Shown here: positions 27,123 to 38,485 of the stretch, one piece after another
Layout: every line of letters starts with the position of its first letter
How positions within the stretch are numbered: position 1 is the stretch's first letter
From: 20CM-2-65-7 sp963830455
GTDB taxonomy: Bacteria; Gemmatimonadota; Gemmatimonadetes; Gemmatimonadales; GWC2-71-9
Direction of reading: 5' to 3'
NCBI GenBank assembly: GCA_963830455.1
Contig: CAWHMT010000007.1
Span: forward strand, 62,001 to 126,000
Length of the DNA stretch: 64,000 nucleotides
The notes under the pieces: generated by a model
Told to the model about the DNA's origin: nothing
Databases searched by the model: none
Seen by the model: only the letters and a program-made list of their open reading frames with translations
Position numbers and translations under genes: made by a program

Positions 27123-27751
27123 GTGCTCCGTGTTCCCATAACTGCGCGCAGGCTGCGGGAGACGTCGTCCATGCCTCGCCGCAACCCTTCCTTGCCCGTC
27201 GCGATGTCGACGGGTGGCCCATAGACCACGTCGATGCGCGCAAAGGGTTTGGGAATGCACATCCGGTCCCAGGAGCCGAGATACCACGCAGAGCGGACCC
27301 GCGCGCCCACCGCCACGATCGGGACACCGGCGTGCTGCGCCGCCGCGATCGCACCGGGCTGGACGCGCTCTGCGGGGCCGCGCGGACCGTCCGGCGTGAT
27401 CGCGACGACGCCGCCCGCCTGCAGGGTTCGCACGATTCCCAGCAGCCCGACCTCGCCGCCGCGCTGGGTCGAGCCCCGCACCGAGCGGAAGCCCCATTGT
27501 CGCGCGAGATCGGCGAGGTATCCGCCGTCACGATGCCGGCTGATCAGCAGCATCACACCTTCGTTCTGGTGCAGCGCGAGCAGTGGCAGCAGGCGCGAAT
27601 GCCAGGCGACGAACACGAACGGGCGTTTAGCATCCCACAGCGGCCGCCAGTGCTCAATGCCGCTCTCCCGAAACCGCCATGTCGCCGCCAGCGCCCGCAT
27701 CAGCTGCGGTCCGATCGCGGCCGCGACCGGCTCCGCCCAGCGCAGCCTCAC
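27119..27751 (-). CDS. Lysophospholipid acyltransferase-like protein (DUF374)
   Basis: This 210-residue protein of the DUF374/LPLAT class has the acyltransferase-like core FVFVAWHSRLLPLL with the conserved His, SRHRDGGYLADLARQWGF, and the TPDGPRGP motif. It lies between lpxB and lpxK, overlapping each by 4 bases. It may add a secondary acyl chain to a lipid A precursor, replacing a classic LpxL. That is an inference from position. The GTG at 27751 is chosen because it overlaps the lpxB stop; the open frame continues far upstream inside lpxB with no family match. Confidence 0.88.
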   Translation of the reverse strand: MRLRWAEPVAAAIGPQLMRALAATWRFRESGIEHWRPLWDAKRPFVFVAWHSRLLPLLALHQNEGVMLLISRHRDGGYLADLARQWGFRSVRGSTQRGGEVGLLGIVRTLQAGGVVAITPDGPRGPAERVQPGAIAAAQHAGVPIVAVGARVRSAWYLGSWDRMCIPKPFARIDVVYGPPVDIATGKEGLRRGMDDVSRSLRAVMGTRST

Positions 27752-28860
27752 GCGAGCAGTCCGGCGGCGAGCTCGGCCACGCGGTCCGCGGCGCCTGGTG
27801 CGCCGAGGCGTTCGCGCACGAGTTGGAGGCCCTCGCGCTGGCGCCGCGTAATCGGGTTGTCCGCATCGAGTAGCGGCAAAACACCGTTCGCGAGCGCTTC
27901 TCCCGTGGCGCGGCGCTGCAGGAATTCCGGGGCCACCTCGTAGCCGGCGACGAGATTCACGAGCCCGACCCAGCGGACGCGCACCACGCGCTGCGCGATA
28001 AACGATGAGATCGCGTGCACGCGGTACGTGATCACCATCGGCAATGCGGCGATCGCCGCTTCGAGCGTCGTCGTGCCGGACTTGCAGATGCCGGCATCGG
28101 CCGCCGCGAAGACGGCCAGGGGCTCGCCGTAGTGAACGCGAATCGGGCCGGGCTCCGGGTACTCGGCATCCTTCGTCCCCGCGACGATGACCTGCACTTC
28201 CGGACGTGCCGCCGTGACGCGGGCGGCCGCATCGCGAAACATGGCCCAATGTCGCCTCACTTCCTGCGCGCGACTGCCCGGGAACAGACCGAGCACTGGC
28301 CGTTGGGCATCGAGGCCGAGCAGCCGGCGCGCGGCCTCGCGCGACGGCGGGGCGGGTCGATCCTTCAGCGGGTGACCGACGAAGGTCGCGGCGACCCCGC
28401 GTTCGCGAAAGAACGCTTCCTCAAACGGCAAAATGACGGCGAGCTGGTTCACGGACGCCAGCTTGCGGACCCGGTTCTGTCCCCAGGCCCACATCTGTGG
28501 CGCGATGTAGTACAGCACCGGAATCCCGGCTGCGGCTGCCGCTGCGGCCGCGCGCAGATGGTAACCGGGATAATCGACGAGAATGACGAGATCGTAGCGC
28601 TTGTCGTTGAACGCTTTCTTGACGCGTCCGAGCAGCCGGTAGTGCGCGGGGATCTTGGCGAGCGCCTCCACGAAACCGACGACCGAGAAGTTCTCCATGC
28701 GGTCGAGCAGTCGGACGCCCGCGCGCTCGAGCAACGGCCCGCCCAAGGCTTCCAGGTCGACGCCCGGCAGGCGGCGGCGCAGCGCCGTCGCTACGGCAGC
28801 GGCGTGCGCGTCCGCCGACGGTTCGCCCGCCGAGATGTAGATCCGGGGATTCGATTTCAC
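27748..28860 (-). CDS. lpxB: Lipid-A-disaccharide synthase
   Basis: LpxB (GT19) joins UDP-2,3-diacylglucosamine and lipid X to form the lipid A disaccharide. The 370-residue protein has the N-terminal YISAGEPSADAHAAAVA, the PVLYYIAPQMWAWG motif, and the nucleotide-binding LGLFPGSRAQEVRRHW. These are typical of the family. It shares 4-base overlaps with the Gfo/Idh gene upstream and the acyltransferase gene downstream. The enzyme making its UDP-diacyl substrate processing step (LpxH or LpxI) is not in the window. Confidence 0.97.
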   Translation of the reverse strand: MKSNPRIYISAGEPSADAHAAAVATALRRRLPGVDLEALGGPLLERAGVRLLDRMENFSVVGFVEALAKIPAHYRLLGRVKKAFNDKRYDLVILVDYPGYHLRAAAAAAAAGIPVLYYIAPQMWAWGQNRVRKLASVNQLAVILPFEEAFFRERGVAATFVGHPLKDRPAPPSREAARRLLGLDAQRPVLGLFPGSRAQEVRRHWAMFRDAAARVTAARPEVQVIVAGTKDAEYPEPGPIRVHYGEPLAVFAAADAGICKSGTTTLEAAIAALPMVITYRVHAISSFIAQRVVRVRWVGLVNLVAGYEVAPEFLQRRATGEALANGVLPLLDADNPITRRQREGLQLVRERLGAPGAADRVAELAAGLLA

Positions 28861-29840
28861 GACCGCGCGGATGCGAGCGGCGAGGTCTCGATCGCGTCGG
28901 CGACGCGGTAAGCGAGGGTCAGGGCCTGCAGGCCGGCGGCGCCGGTGACGACGACGTCGCCGTCGCCGCGCACGGCGCGCAGGAAGCTCTCCAGCTCGAG
29001 TTTCAGCGGCTCGGCCTCGGGCGCGTCCAGCTTCACGTGCTCCACGATTTCCTCGATCTGCGTCGCGCCGAGGCCCTGCCAGCCCGGCTTGAGGCGGTAG
29101 AAATGCCCGCTGCCCTGCGCGAGATCGAGCGAGAAATAGCCGGTGGGCTGGAAGATGCGCAGCTTGCGCGTGCGCTCGCGCGACACGCGGCTCGCCGTAA
29201 TGACCGCCACGGCGCCGTTCGCAAACTCGACGCGCGCATTGGCGATATCGACGTGGGGCGTGAGGATCGGAACGCCGGTCGCGCGCACCTCGCTGACTTC
29301 GGATCGCACCAGCTCGAGTACCAGATCGAGGTCGTGGATCATGAGATCCAGAATCACGGCCACATCGGTGCCGCGGGGCTGGAACGGCGCCAGCCGCTCG
29401 GTCTGGAGAAACCGGGGCTCCTCGAGATAGGGCGCGGCCGCGCGCACCGCGCGGTTGAAGCGCTCCACGTGTCCCACCTGCAGCACCAGCCCGCGGTCGC
29501 GGGCGAGGTGCACCAGCTGCTCCGCCCCAGGCAGCGTATCGGCCAGCGGCTTTTCGATCAGCGCGTGAATGCCGCGCTCCAACACGGCGAGCCCGACGTC
29601 GACGTGCGCGGAGGTCGGGACGACCACCGTGATCGCCTCGACGCGCTCGAGCAGCGACTCCAGCGAGGGGAACGCCGTTGTCTCGAGCTCTTTCGCGACG
29701 ACCGGCGCACGCGCGGGGTTATGATCGTAGAAGCCGACGAACTCTGCCCCTTCGATTTGCTTGAGCAGCCGGATGTGGTGATAGCCCAGCGCGCCCGCAC
29801 CCACCACCCCGACGCGCACCGGCCGAATCTTCTGCGTCAC
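28857..29840 (-). CDS. Gfo/Idh/MocA oxidoreductase, GnnA-like by position
   Basis: This 327-residue NAD(P)-dependent sugar oxidoreductase has the N-terminal Rossmann motif VGVVGAGALGYHHIRLL, the EKPLADT signature with the conserved Lys-Pro, and a C-terminal beta-sheet domain with the DLMIHDLDL motif. It lies between lpxA and lpxB with 4-base overlaps on both sides. In Acidithiobacillus, the UDP-GlcNAc 3-dehydrogenase gnnA lies in the same interval together with the aminotransferase gnnB, leading to N-linked lipid A chains. No gnnB is present here. It may be a GnnA-like enzyme or another UDP-sugar dehydrogenase; the substrate is inferred from context only. Confidence 0.88.
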   Translation of the reverse strand: MTQKIRPVRVGVVGAGALGYHHIRLLKQIEGAEFVGFYDHNPARAPVVAKELETTAFPSLESLLERVEAITVVVPTSAHVDVGLAVLERGIHALIEKPLADTLPGAEQLVHLARDRGLVLQVGHVERFNRAVRAAAPYLEEPRFLQTERLAPFQPRGTDVAVILDLMIHDLDLVLELVRSEVSEVRATGVPILTPHVDIANARVEFANGAVAVITASRVSRERTRKLRIFQPTGYFSLDLAQGSGHFYRLKPGWQGLGATQIEEIVEHVKLDAPEAEPLKLELESFLRAVRGDGDVVVTGAAGLQALTLAYRVADAIETSPLASARS

Positions 29841-30604
29841 ACCATCACTCCGCGCTGCGAGGCTTCGATGAACTGGAGGAACGTCTCGACCTCCGGCACC
29901 TGCGGCAGCTCGACGCGCGCCCGCGCCACGCCCTGGCTCACGGTCAGATCGGAATTGAACACCAGGCGGTAGGCGCGCTTCAGGGCGAGCTTGACCTCGG
30001 GCGAGAAACCGGCGCGCTGCAGGCCCACGGAATTGAGACCGTACAGGTGCACGGGATTGCCGGCGGCCTTCGTGTACGGCGGGACATCCTGATTGACGCG
30101 GGACAGCCCGCCGACGAAGGCGTAGGTCCCGATCCGCACGAACTGATGGATCGGCACCAGTCCGCTGATGATCGCGCGATCGTGCACCGTCACGTGACCG
30201 GCCATCTGGACCGAGTTCGCGATGATGACGTCGTTCCCGACCACGCAGTCGTGTGCGAAGTGCACGTACGTCATGATAAAGCAGCGCTCACCGATCGTGG
30301 TCTTGCCCGTCGCCGTGCTGCCCCGATTGACCGTGCAATACTCGCGGATGATCGTGTTGTTGCCGATTTCCACCCACGTCTCCTCGCCCTTGTATTTCAG
30401 ATCCTGCGGGTCGTTGCCGATGATCGTGCCGTAGCCGATCTTCACGCCCTCGCCGACGCGCGTATTGCGCTCGATGACCGCATGGCCCGCGATGGCGCAG
30501 CGCTCGCCCACCGTGACTTTCGGTCCGATCACGCAGTACGGTCCCACGGACACGTCGGCGCCCAGCTCGGCGGTCGGATCGACCAGCGCGGTCCGGTGAA
30601 TCAC
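29837..30604 (-). CDS. lpxA: Acyl-ACP--UDP-N-acetylglucosamine O-acyltransferase
   Basis: LpxA catalyses the first step of lipid A synthesis. The 255-residue protein is a left-handed beta-helix of hexapeptide repeats (for example VTVGERCAIAGHAVIERNT). It carries the catalytic-His region FIMTYVHFAHDCVVGN, the IGNDPQDLKYKGEET insertion, and an alpha-helical C-terminus. The GTG at 30604 overlaps the lpxC-fabZ stop (GTGA). The frame extends further upstream, but with non-family residues. It is coupled to the Gfo/Idh gene downstream. Confidence 0.97.
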   Translation of the reverse strand: MIHRTALVDPTAELGADVSVGPYCVIGPKVTVGERCAIAGHAVIERNTRVGEGVKIGYGTIIGNDPQDLKYKGEETWVEIGNNTIIREYCTVNRGSTATGKTTIGERCFIMTYVHFAHDCVVGNDVIIANSVQMAGHVTVHDRAIISGLVPIHQFVRIGTYAFVGGLSRVNQDVPPYTKAAGNPVHLYGLNSVGLQRAGFSPEVKLALKRAYRLVFNSDLTVSQGVARARVELPQVPEVETFLQFIEASQRGVMV

Positions 30605-31905
30605 CGGTCGACGACCATGGCCATCATCTCCGCCTCCGCCACCACCTGCCCGTCGACGAAGCCCGCGCCCTTCATCTTGCACGTCTTGCCGCGAAACTGC
30701 AGCATGTCGAGCTCGAAGCGGATCTGGTCGCCCGGAACGACGGGGCGACGGAACTTCACGTTATCGAGCGACATGAAGTAGACGACCTTGTTCGCGAAGT
30801 CCTGACCCTCGAAGTGACTCATGAGCAGCATGCCGCCCACCTGCGCCATCGCTTCGATGATGAGCACGCCGGGCATGATGGGATGGCCGGGGAAATGCCC
30901 CTGGAAGAAGGGCTCGTTGATCGTCACGTTCTTGAGACCAACGATGCGATTCTTCCCCTCCACCTCGATGATCCGGTCCACCAGCAGAAACGGATACCGA
31001 TGCGGCAGGTAGTCCATGATCTTTGCGATGTCCATCGCCGGCATACCGGTGCGCCTCCCTGCGCGTGCGAGCGCTCGCGCCAGCGCGATGTTGCCGCCGT
31101 GGCTGGGCCGCGTCGCCACCACATGAGCCTGAATCCGGGCGCCGGTGAGCGCCAGGTCACCCACAATATCCGCCGCCTTGTGCCGCACGAACTCATCCGG
31201 CCAGCGCAACTTGCCACCCGCCACCACGCTCCGCTCGTCGAGCACGATCGCGTTCGCCTCCGAGGCGCCCTTGATCAGCCCGCGCGCCTGCAGCTCCGCC
31301 ACCTCGTGCGTGAACCCGAACGTCCGCGCCGGCGCCAGCTCACGCGCGAAGGTCTCGGGCGTGACCTCGTACGCCCCGGCCTGGCATCCGATCAACGGGT
31401 GCGCCCACTCGATCGACACCGTGAGCCGCAGCGTCTTGGCCGGCGCCACCACATACGCGGCGTCGCGGTCCGTCACTGTGAAGGGCGCCTGCACGGTGAG
31501 CACGCAGGCTTCGCCACCCACCGGCGTCGGCTCCGCCCTGGCCAACGCCTCGAAATATGGCTGCACGCTGCCGTCGAGAATCGGAGGCTCGGGTCCGGTC
31601 AGCTCGATCGTGAGATCATCGATTGCATGCGCGGCCACGGCGGCGAGCACGTGCTCCACGGTATGAATCGTCGCTGCACCCTTGCCGATCGCGGTGCGCC
31701 GCTCGACGGCTTCCACTTCGGAGAGGAGCGCCGGCACTTCCGGCCGGCCGGCGAGGTCGGTGCGCCGGAACACGATGCCCTGCCCCGCCGGCGCGGGCAG
31801 AAACGTCGCCTCCGTGGTGGCTCCCGTGTGCAGCCCGGTGCCGCTCAGGGCCGCCGAACGCCTGACGGAGCGCCTACTGTTCTGAGGAGGGGGAGTCGGG
31901 GGCAC
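30601..31905 (-). CDS. lpxC-fabZ: Bifunctional LpxC deacetylase / FabZ dehydratase
   Basis: This 434-residue fusion joins the committed zinc deacetylase of lipid A synthesis to the 3-hydroxyacyl-ACP dehydratase of fatty-acid elongation. The LpxC part (residues 1-290) has GTGLHTG, the zinc-ligand TVEHVLAA, the THEV loop, and RHKAADIVGDLAL. The FabZ part starts at about residue 290 (MDYLPHRYPFLLVDRI) and holds FFQGHFPGHPIMPG with the catalytic His and EAMAQVGG with the acidic residue. The fusion is known in Bacteroidota-type phyla. No start codon exists between the lpxD stop and the conserved core, so the GTG at 31905, inside the end of lpxD, is the best start. Confidence 0.93.
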   Translation of the reverse strand: MPPTPPPQNSRRSVRRSAALSGTGLHTGATTEATFLPAPAGQGIVFRRTDLAGRPEVPALLSEVEAVERRTAIGKGAATIHTVEHVLAAVAAHAIDDLTIELTGPEPPILDGSVQPYFEALARAEPTPVGGEACVLTVQAPFTVTDRDAAYVVAPAKTLRLTVSIEWAHPLIGCQAGAYEVTPETFARELAPARTFGFTHEVAELQARGLIKGASEANAIVLDERSVVAGGKLRWPDEFVRHKAADIVGDLALTGARIQAHVVATRPSHGGNIALARALARAGRRTGMPAMDIAKIMDYLPHRYPFLLVDRIIEVEGKNRIVGLKNVTINEPFFQGHFPGHPIMPGVLIIEAMAQVGGMLLMSHFEGQDFANKVVYFMSLDNVKFRRPVVPGDQIRFELDMLQFRGKTCKMKGAGFVDGQVVAEAEMMAMVVDR

Positions 31906-32944
31906 GGGGTTTGGATTTGACGAGATCTTCGAGTTCGCCCACGATCTTGGCGAGCCGGTACAACGCGGCCTGCCCCCGCAAATACTCGCGATGCGGGCGT
32001 GCCAATGTTCCGAACATCGTCGCCCCGGCGGGAATGTCGGCGATAGTACCAGACTGCGCGAGCATCCGTGCCCCGCGTCCGATTGTGATATGGTCGACGA
32101 GGCCAACCTGTCCCGCAATGATCACATCGTCCTCCACCAGGCAGCTGCCCGAGATGCCCGCTTGCGCCATGATGAGACAGCGCGCGCCGATCCGCACGTT
32201 ATGGGCGATATGGACGAGGTTGTCGATCTTCGTTCCCGAGCCGATCACCGTGTCGTCCACGCTGCCGCGGTCGATGCACGTGTTCGCCCCGATTTCGATG
32301 TCGTCCCCGATGAGGCAGCGGCCCACGTGCGGAATCTTGCGATGCGGCTCGCCGCTCTTGCCGGGGATGTACCCGAATCCGTCGCTGCCCAGCACCGCGC
32401 CGGCATGCACGATCACGCGTTTGCCGAGCGCGGTCCCGGCGTAGAGTGTCACGCCCGCATACAGCCGGCTATCGTCGCCGACCGCGACGCCCTCGCCGAG
32501 CACGCACCCGGCGCCGATCCGGACGTTGCGTCCCAGCTGTACACCGTGGCCGAGCACGGCGTGCGGGCCGATCTCGACGGGCTCCAGCCAGGTGACACCG
32601 CGACCGACCACCGCCGTCGGATGCACGCCCGCTTCCCACACGGCCTGCGGATACAGCACGGGCAGCACCACCAGCAGCGCCGCGTACGGCTCGGCGACGA
32701 TGATGCGGGTCTCGGGGCCACCCGTCGCGGACTCGAGCTCCGGAGCGACGAGCACCACGGACGCACTGGTCCGCTCAAAGTAGGGGACGTAGCGGGGCGA
32801 GGCAAGAAAAGAGAGATCGCCGGGACCCGCGCGCTCGAGCGGCGCGATCCCGGCGACGGTCGTAGTGCCCGGTCCCACCAGCCGTCCGCCGGTGAGCGCC
32901 GCGATTTCACTCGCGGGCAGCGGCCGCGTACCGGCCGAATTCAT
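31874..32944 (-). CDS. lpxD: UDP-3-O-acylglucosamine N-acyltransferase
   Basis: LpxD adds the N-linked acyl chain after LpxC. The 356-residue protein has an N-terminal uridine-binding domain (DLSFLASPRYVPYFERT). Left-handed beta-helix hexapeptide repeats and the catalytic LVHIAHNVRIG motif follow, with the SDGFGYIPGKSGEPHRKIPHVG loop. A C-terminal helix completes it. Its last 32 bases overlap the start of lpxC-fabZ, an unusually long overlap for this run. A 55-base G-rich spacer (32945-32999) separates it from ompH. Confidence 0.96.
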   Translation of the reverse strand: MNSAGTRPLPASEIAALTGGRLVGPGTTTVAGIAPLERAGPGDLSFLASPRYVPYFERTSASVVLVAPELESATGGPETRIIVAEPYAALLVVLPVLYPQAVWEAGVHPTAVVGRGVTWLEPVEIGPHAVLGHGVQLGRNVRIGAGCVLGEGVAVGDDSRLYAGVTLYAGTALGKRVIVHAGAVLGSDGFGYIPGKSGEPHRKIPHVGRCLIGDDIEIGANTCIDRGSVDDTVIGSGTKIDNLVHIAHNVRIGARCLIMAQAGISGSCLVEDDVIIAGQVGLVDHITIGRGARMLAQSGTIADIPAGATMFGTLARPHREYLRGQAALYRLAKIVGELEDLVKSKPRAPDSPSSEQ

Positions 32945-32999
32945 CGGGGGCCCGGGAGTGAGTCGGGGGAGCCGGGGCGGCCGGGCGGGGGGGGGGCCG

Positions 33000-33545
33000 T
33001 TACTGTGCCTGGGTCAGCCGCTGCAGCACCCGGGCTGTGATGTTGAGCGACGGATCCGCGGCGGCAATCAACCCGCCCGCGGCGTCCGCGTCGAGGATCA
33101 GCGCGTAATTCAGCTCCGCGCGGAGCCCCTGGATGACCCCCTGGACGCGCGTCTGAATCGGCTGCAGCAGCTCCTGCTCGCGCTGGCGAGCGCGGTCCTG
33201 GAGCTCGTTGGTGCGCTGCTCCATGCGCTGCTGCATCGCCTGCAGGTCCCGCTGCTTCGTCTGGCGCGCGGCGGGCGACAGCGCGATCGACTGCTGATCG
33301 AACGCCTGCACCGCCGAGTCGAGCTGCTGCTGCAGCTTTTGCACCTCGGTGCGGAAGCCTTCGACCTCTTTGAGGTACGTCGATTCGGCGACCGCATACC
33401 CGGGCGTGCGCTGGAGAATCTCGCGGGAATTGATGAACGCGATCTTGATCGGCGCCGCTGCGGGCGCGCCCTGGCCGAACGTGAGCGAGGGCGCCGTGGC
33501 GAGCAGGGCGCAGGCGGCGAGCGAAACGAGCACGAAACGCGGCAT
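33000..33545 (-). CDS. OmpH/Skp-family periplasmic chaperone
   Basis: This 181-residue exported protein has a signal peptide (FVLVSLAACALLATAPSLTFG) and an OmpH core starting IKIAFINSREILQRTPGY. A long charged coiled coil follows (QKLQQQLDSAVQAFDQQ, QAMQQRMEQRTNELQDRA), then a C-terminal beta strand segment ILDADAAGGLIAAADP. Skp-type trimers carry unfolded outer-membrane proteins to BamA. Its place directly after bamA and before lpxD is the classic bamA-skp-lpxD order. Confidence 0.93.
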   Translation of the reverse strand: MPRFVLVSLAACALLATAPSLTFGQGAPAAAPIKIAFINSREILQRTPGYAVAESTYLKEVEGFRTEVQKLQQQLDSAVQAFDQQSIALSPAARQTKQRDLQAMQQRMEQRTNELQDRARQREQELLQPIQTRVQGVIQGLRAELNYALILDADAAGGLIAAADPSLNITARVLQRLTQAQ

Positions 33546-33581
33546 AACGCGGGAACTCCCCGGTAGGACTGTGGGTGTGGC

Positions 33582-35977
33582 TTAGAAGAAATTGCCGAGC
33601 TTGAAGTGCAGCTTCCAAGCTGGTGCGGGCCGGCCCAGAGGGCCAACGCGGTCGAAGCCGTAGGCGTAATCGATGCCCAGCGGCCCGAGCGGCGAGATCA
33701 CGGCGACCCCGACGCCGGCGCCCCGGAACAGGCGCGTCGGGTTGAATTGCGCCGGGCGGGACCACACGTTGCCGGCGTCGTAGAAGGCCGACAGGTACAG
33801 CATCTGCGACACGCGCATCCCCAGCTCGCCCGTCATCGTCAAGAACGCCTTCCCGAACGCGTTGGGACTCGCCCCGCTCGCCCCGGCGGTGGGATCATAG
33901 CCGAAGGGCGTGATCGACGCTTCGTCGTAGCCGCGGAGCGGGATGAAGAACTGCGTGCCGCCGAGCGTGAACAGCTGCTCAAAGAACGGGGAGCTGCCGA
34001 ACACGAAGCCCGAGCGCGTCGAGAAGCCGAGCACGAACTTCACGGGTGAGGCAATGTTGCCGAGCGTACCGATGGGGGCGTAGAAGTGTCCTTCAGCGTC
34101 GATGCGCTGGAAGTTGCCCGCGCCGCCCAGCGGTCCGCCGCTCTGGGACCCCCCGAACTGCACCATCGTCCCGCCCGTGGGGAACGGCAGGTCGATGCGC
34201 GTGTCGCGCAGCAGCGAGAATCCGAGGGTCGAGCGCACGCAGTTGTTGCAGCGGTACGCGGCGGAGAACGCCAGGTTGGTCACCGAGCCGATGAAGCTCT
34301 GCTGATCGATGCCGTAGGACAGGAACAGGCGCGTGTAATTGTCGCCGAACACCGGAAAGCCGAACTGCAGGCTGCCGCCGCGGCGCCGCAGCCGTCCCAC
34401 GTCGGCGATGATGTAGCGCACGCGCGTGTTGTGCAGGCTGATCGTTCCGGAGATGCGCGACTCGCGAATCGCCGGATCGGTGAACGAGATGTCGAAGTCG
34501 TTGATGTTCCGGCCGAACTGCCACTGGAACCGGCCGCGCTTGCCCTGGCCGAACAGATTGGGCTCGTCCAGCCCCAGGAAGCCCCCGATCCCCGTGCCCT
34601 GCCCCACCGACGCGCCGAAATTGATGTTGCCGGTGCGCTTCTCGCTGACGTGGAAGATGATATCGATGTCGCCCTGCTCGTTGGCAGGCCGGGTGTCGGG
34701 AAACGGCATGGGCTGATTGAAGAAGCCCAGGTTCGATACGCGCTGGTAGGACGCGAGCAGCGCGTCCTGCCGGAACACGTCGCCCGGCACCATGAGGATC
34801 GCCTCGCGGATCACGCGCTCGTGCGTGACGTCGTTGCCGCGAATCTCGATGTGGTTGACGATCGCGGGCTGGCCTTCGGTGATCGCCCAGCGCAGATCGA
34901 CGACCGGCGTGCCGTCGGGCGCGGTGCGCCGGATGACGTCGGGCCGGATGCTCGCGTAGATGTAGCCGTTGTTGAAATACAGCGTCTGGACCTTGCGCGT
35001 GGCGTCCTGCCACTGCGCGTCGTCGAAGTACACCGTCTGGCGCCGCGGCCCGAGGCCGAGCAGCCCGGTGTGCTTGGCATCCTGGAACGGATAAAACGGC
35101 TCCAGATCGTCCGTCGAGAACCGGCGGTTGCCCACGATCTCGAACGTGCCGATCCGGTAGGGGTCCCCTTCGCTCACCGTCACGACCAGTGACGCCTTGC
35201 CGGTGCGCTCGTGGACGATCAGCGTATCCTTCAGCACTTGGAAGTCCACGTATCCCTGCTTGCCGTAGAAGCCCGGGAGCTTTTGCCGCAGGTCCTCGGC
35301 GAGCTTGTCCTCGTGGTATTCGCCCGACTCGAACCACCAGAACCCTTCGGGCTGCGTGCTCATCTGCGCCACGATCTGTTCGTCGGTGAAGTGCGTGTTG
35401 CCCTGGATGTCGATCTGGGCGACCGCGACGCGCCGGCCTTCCTCCACCTCAAACACCACGCGCACGGCGCTCGAGTCGCGCTCCCAGATGTAGCGCGTGA
35501 AAGTGCGCGCGAGATAGTACCCCTGCGCGTGGTACATCGAATCGATGCGCGCGCGCGAGCGCTCCAGCGCCGCGGGATCGAGCGGGCGGCCCTCGATGAG
35601 CTGCACCTTGTCGCGCACGTTGCCTTCGGAGATCCGCTCCGGGCCGCGCACCGTCCAGCGCACGAGCTGCGGCCGCTCACGCACGGCAATGACGAGGACG
35701 GTCCTGCCGTCCGGGCTGGTGGTCTGCGAGATCGAGACGTCGTCGAACTGGCCGCTGTTGTAGAGCGCCTGCACGACGCGCTGGATGTCGCGATAGTTGA
35801 GCGGCCGGCCCACCACGAGCCCGCTGACCTGGATGACGCTCATCGCGCTGTTGCGCTTGTTGCCGATGACCGCGATCGAATCGGGCGTGGGCGTCGCGCC
35901 ACCCTCGCCCTGGGCCATGCACAGGCCCGGGGCGAGGACGGCGAGACTGACGACGATTAGAAGGGTGAGCCGGCGAA

Positions 35978-35981
<4 letters not shown>
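33582..35981 (-). CDS. bamA: Outer membrane protein assembly factor BamA
   Basis: BamA inserts beta-barrel proteins into the outer membrane. The 799-residue protein has a signal peptide (LTLLIVVSLAVLAPGLCMAQ) and about five POTRA domains over residues 30-430. A 16-strand barrel domain follows, with conserved blocks such as FGASVGQGTGIGGFLGL, LRGYDE and the final strand WKLHFKLGNFF ending in aromatic Phe. The start overlaps the clpC stop by 4 bases, so translation of this envelope factor may be coupled to a protease unfoldase. Confidence 0.97.
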
Positions 35982-38458
<2,477 letters not shown>

Positions 38459-38485
38459 CGCGATTCCGAACTCACCTTTCGCCCT

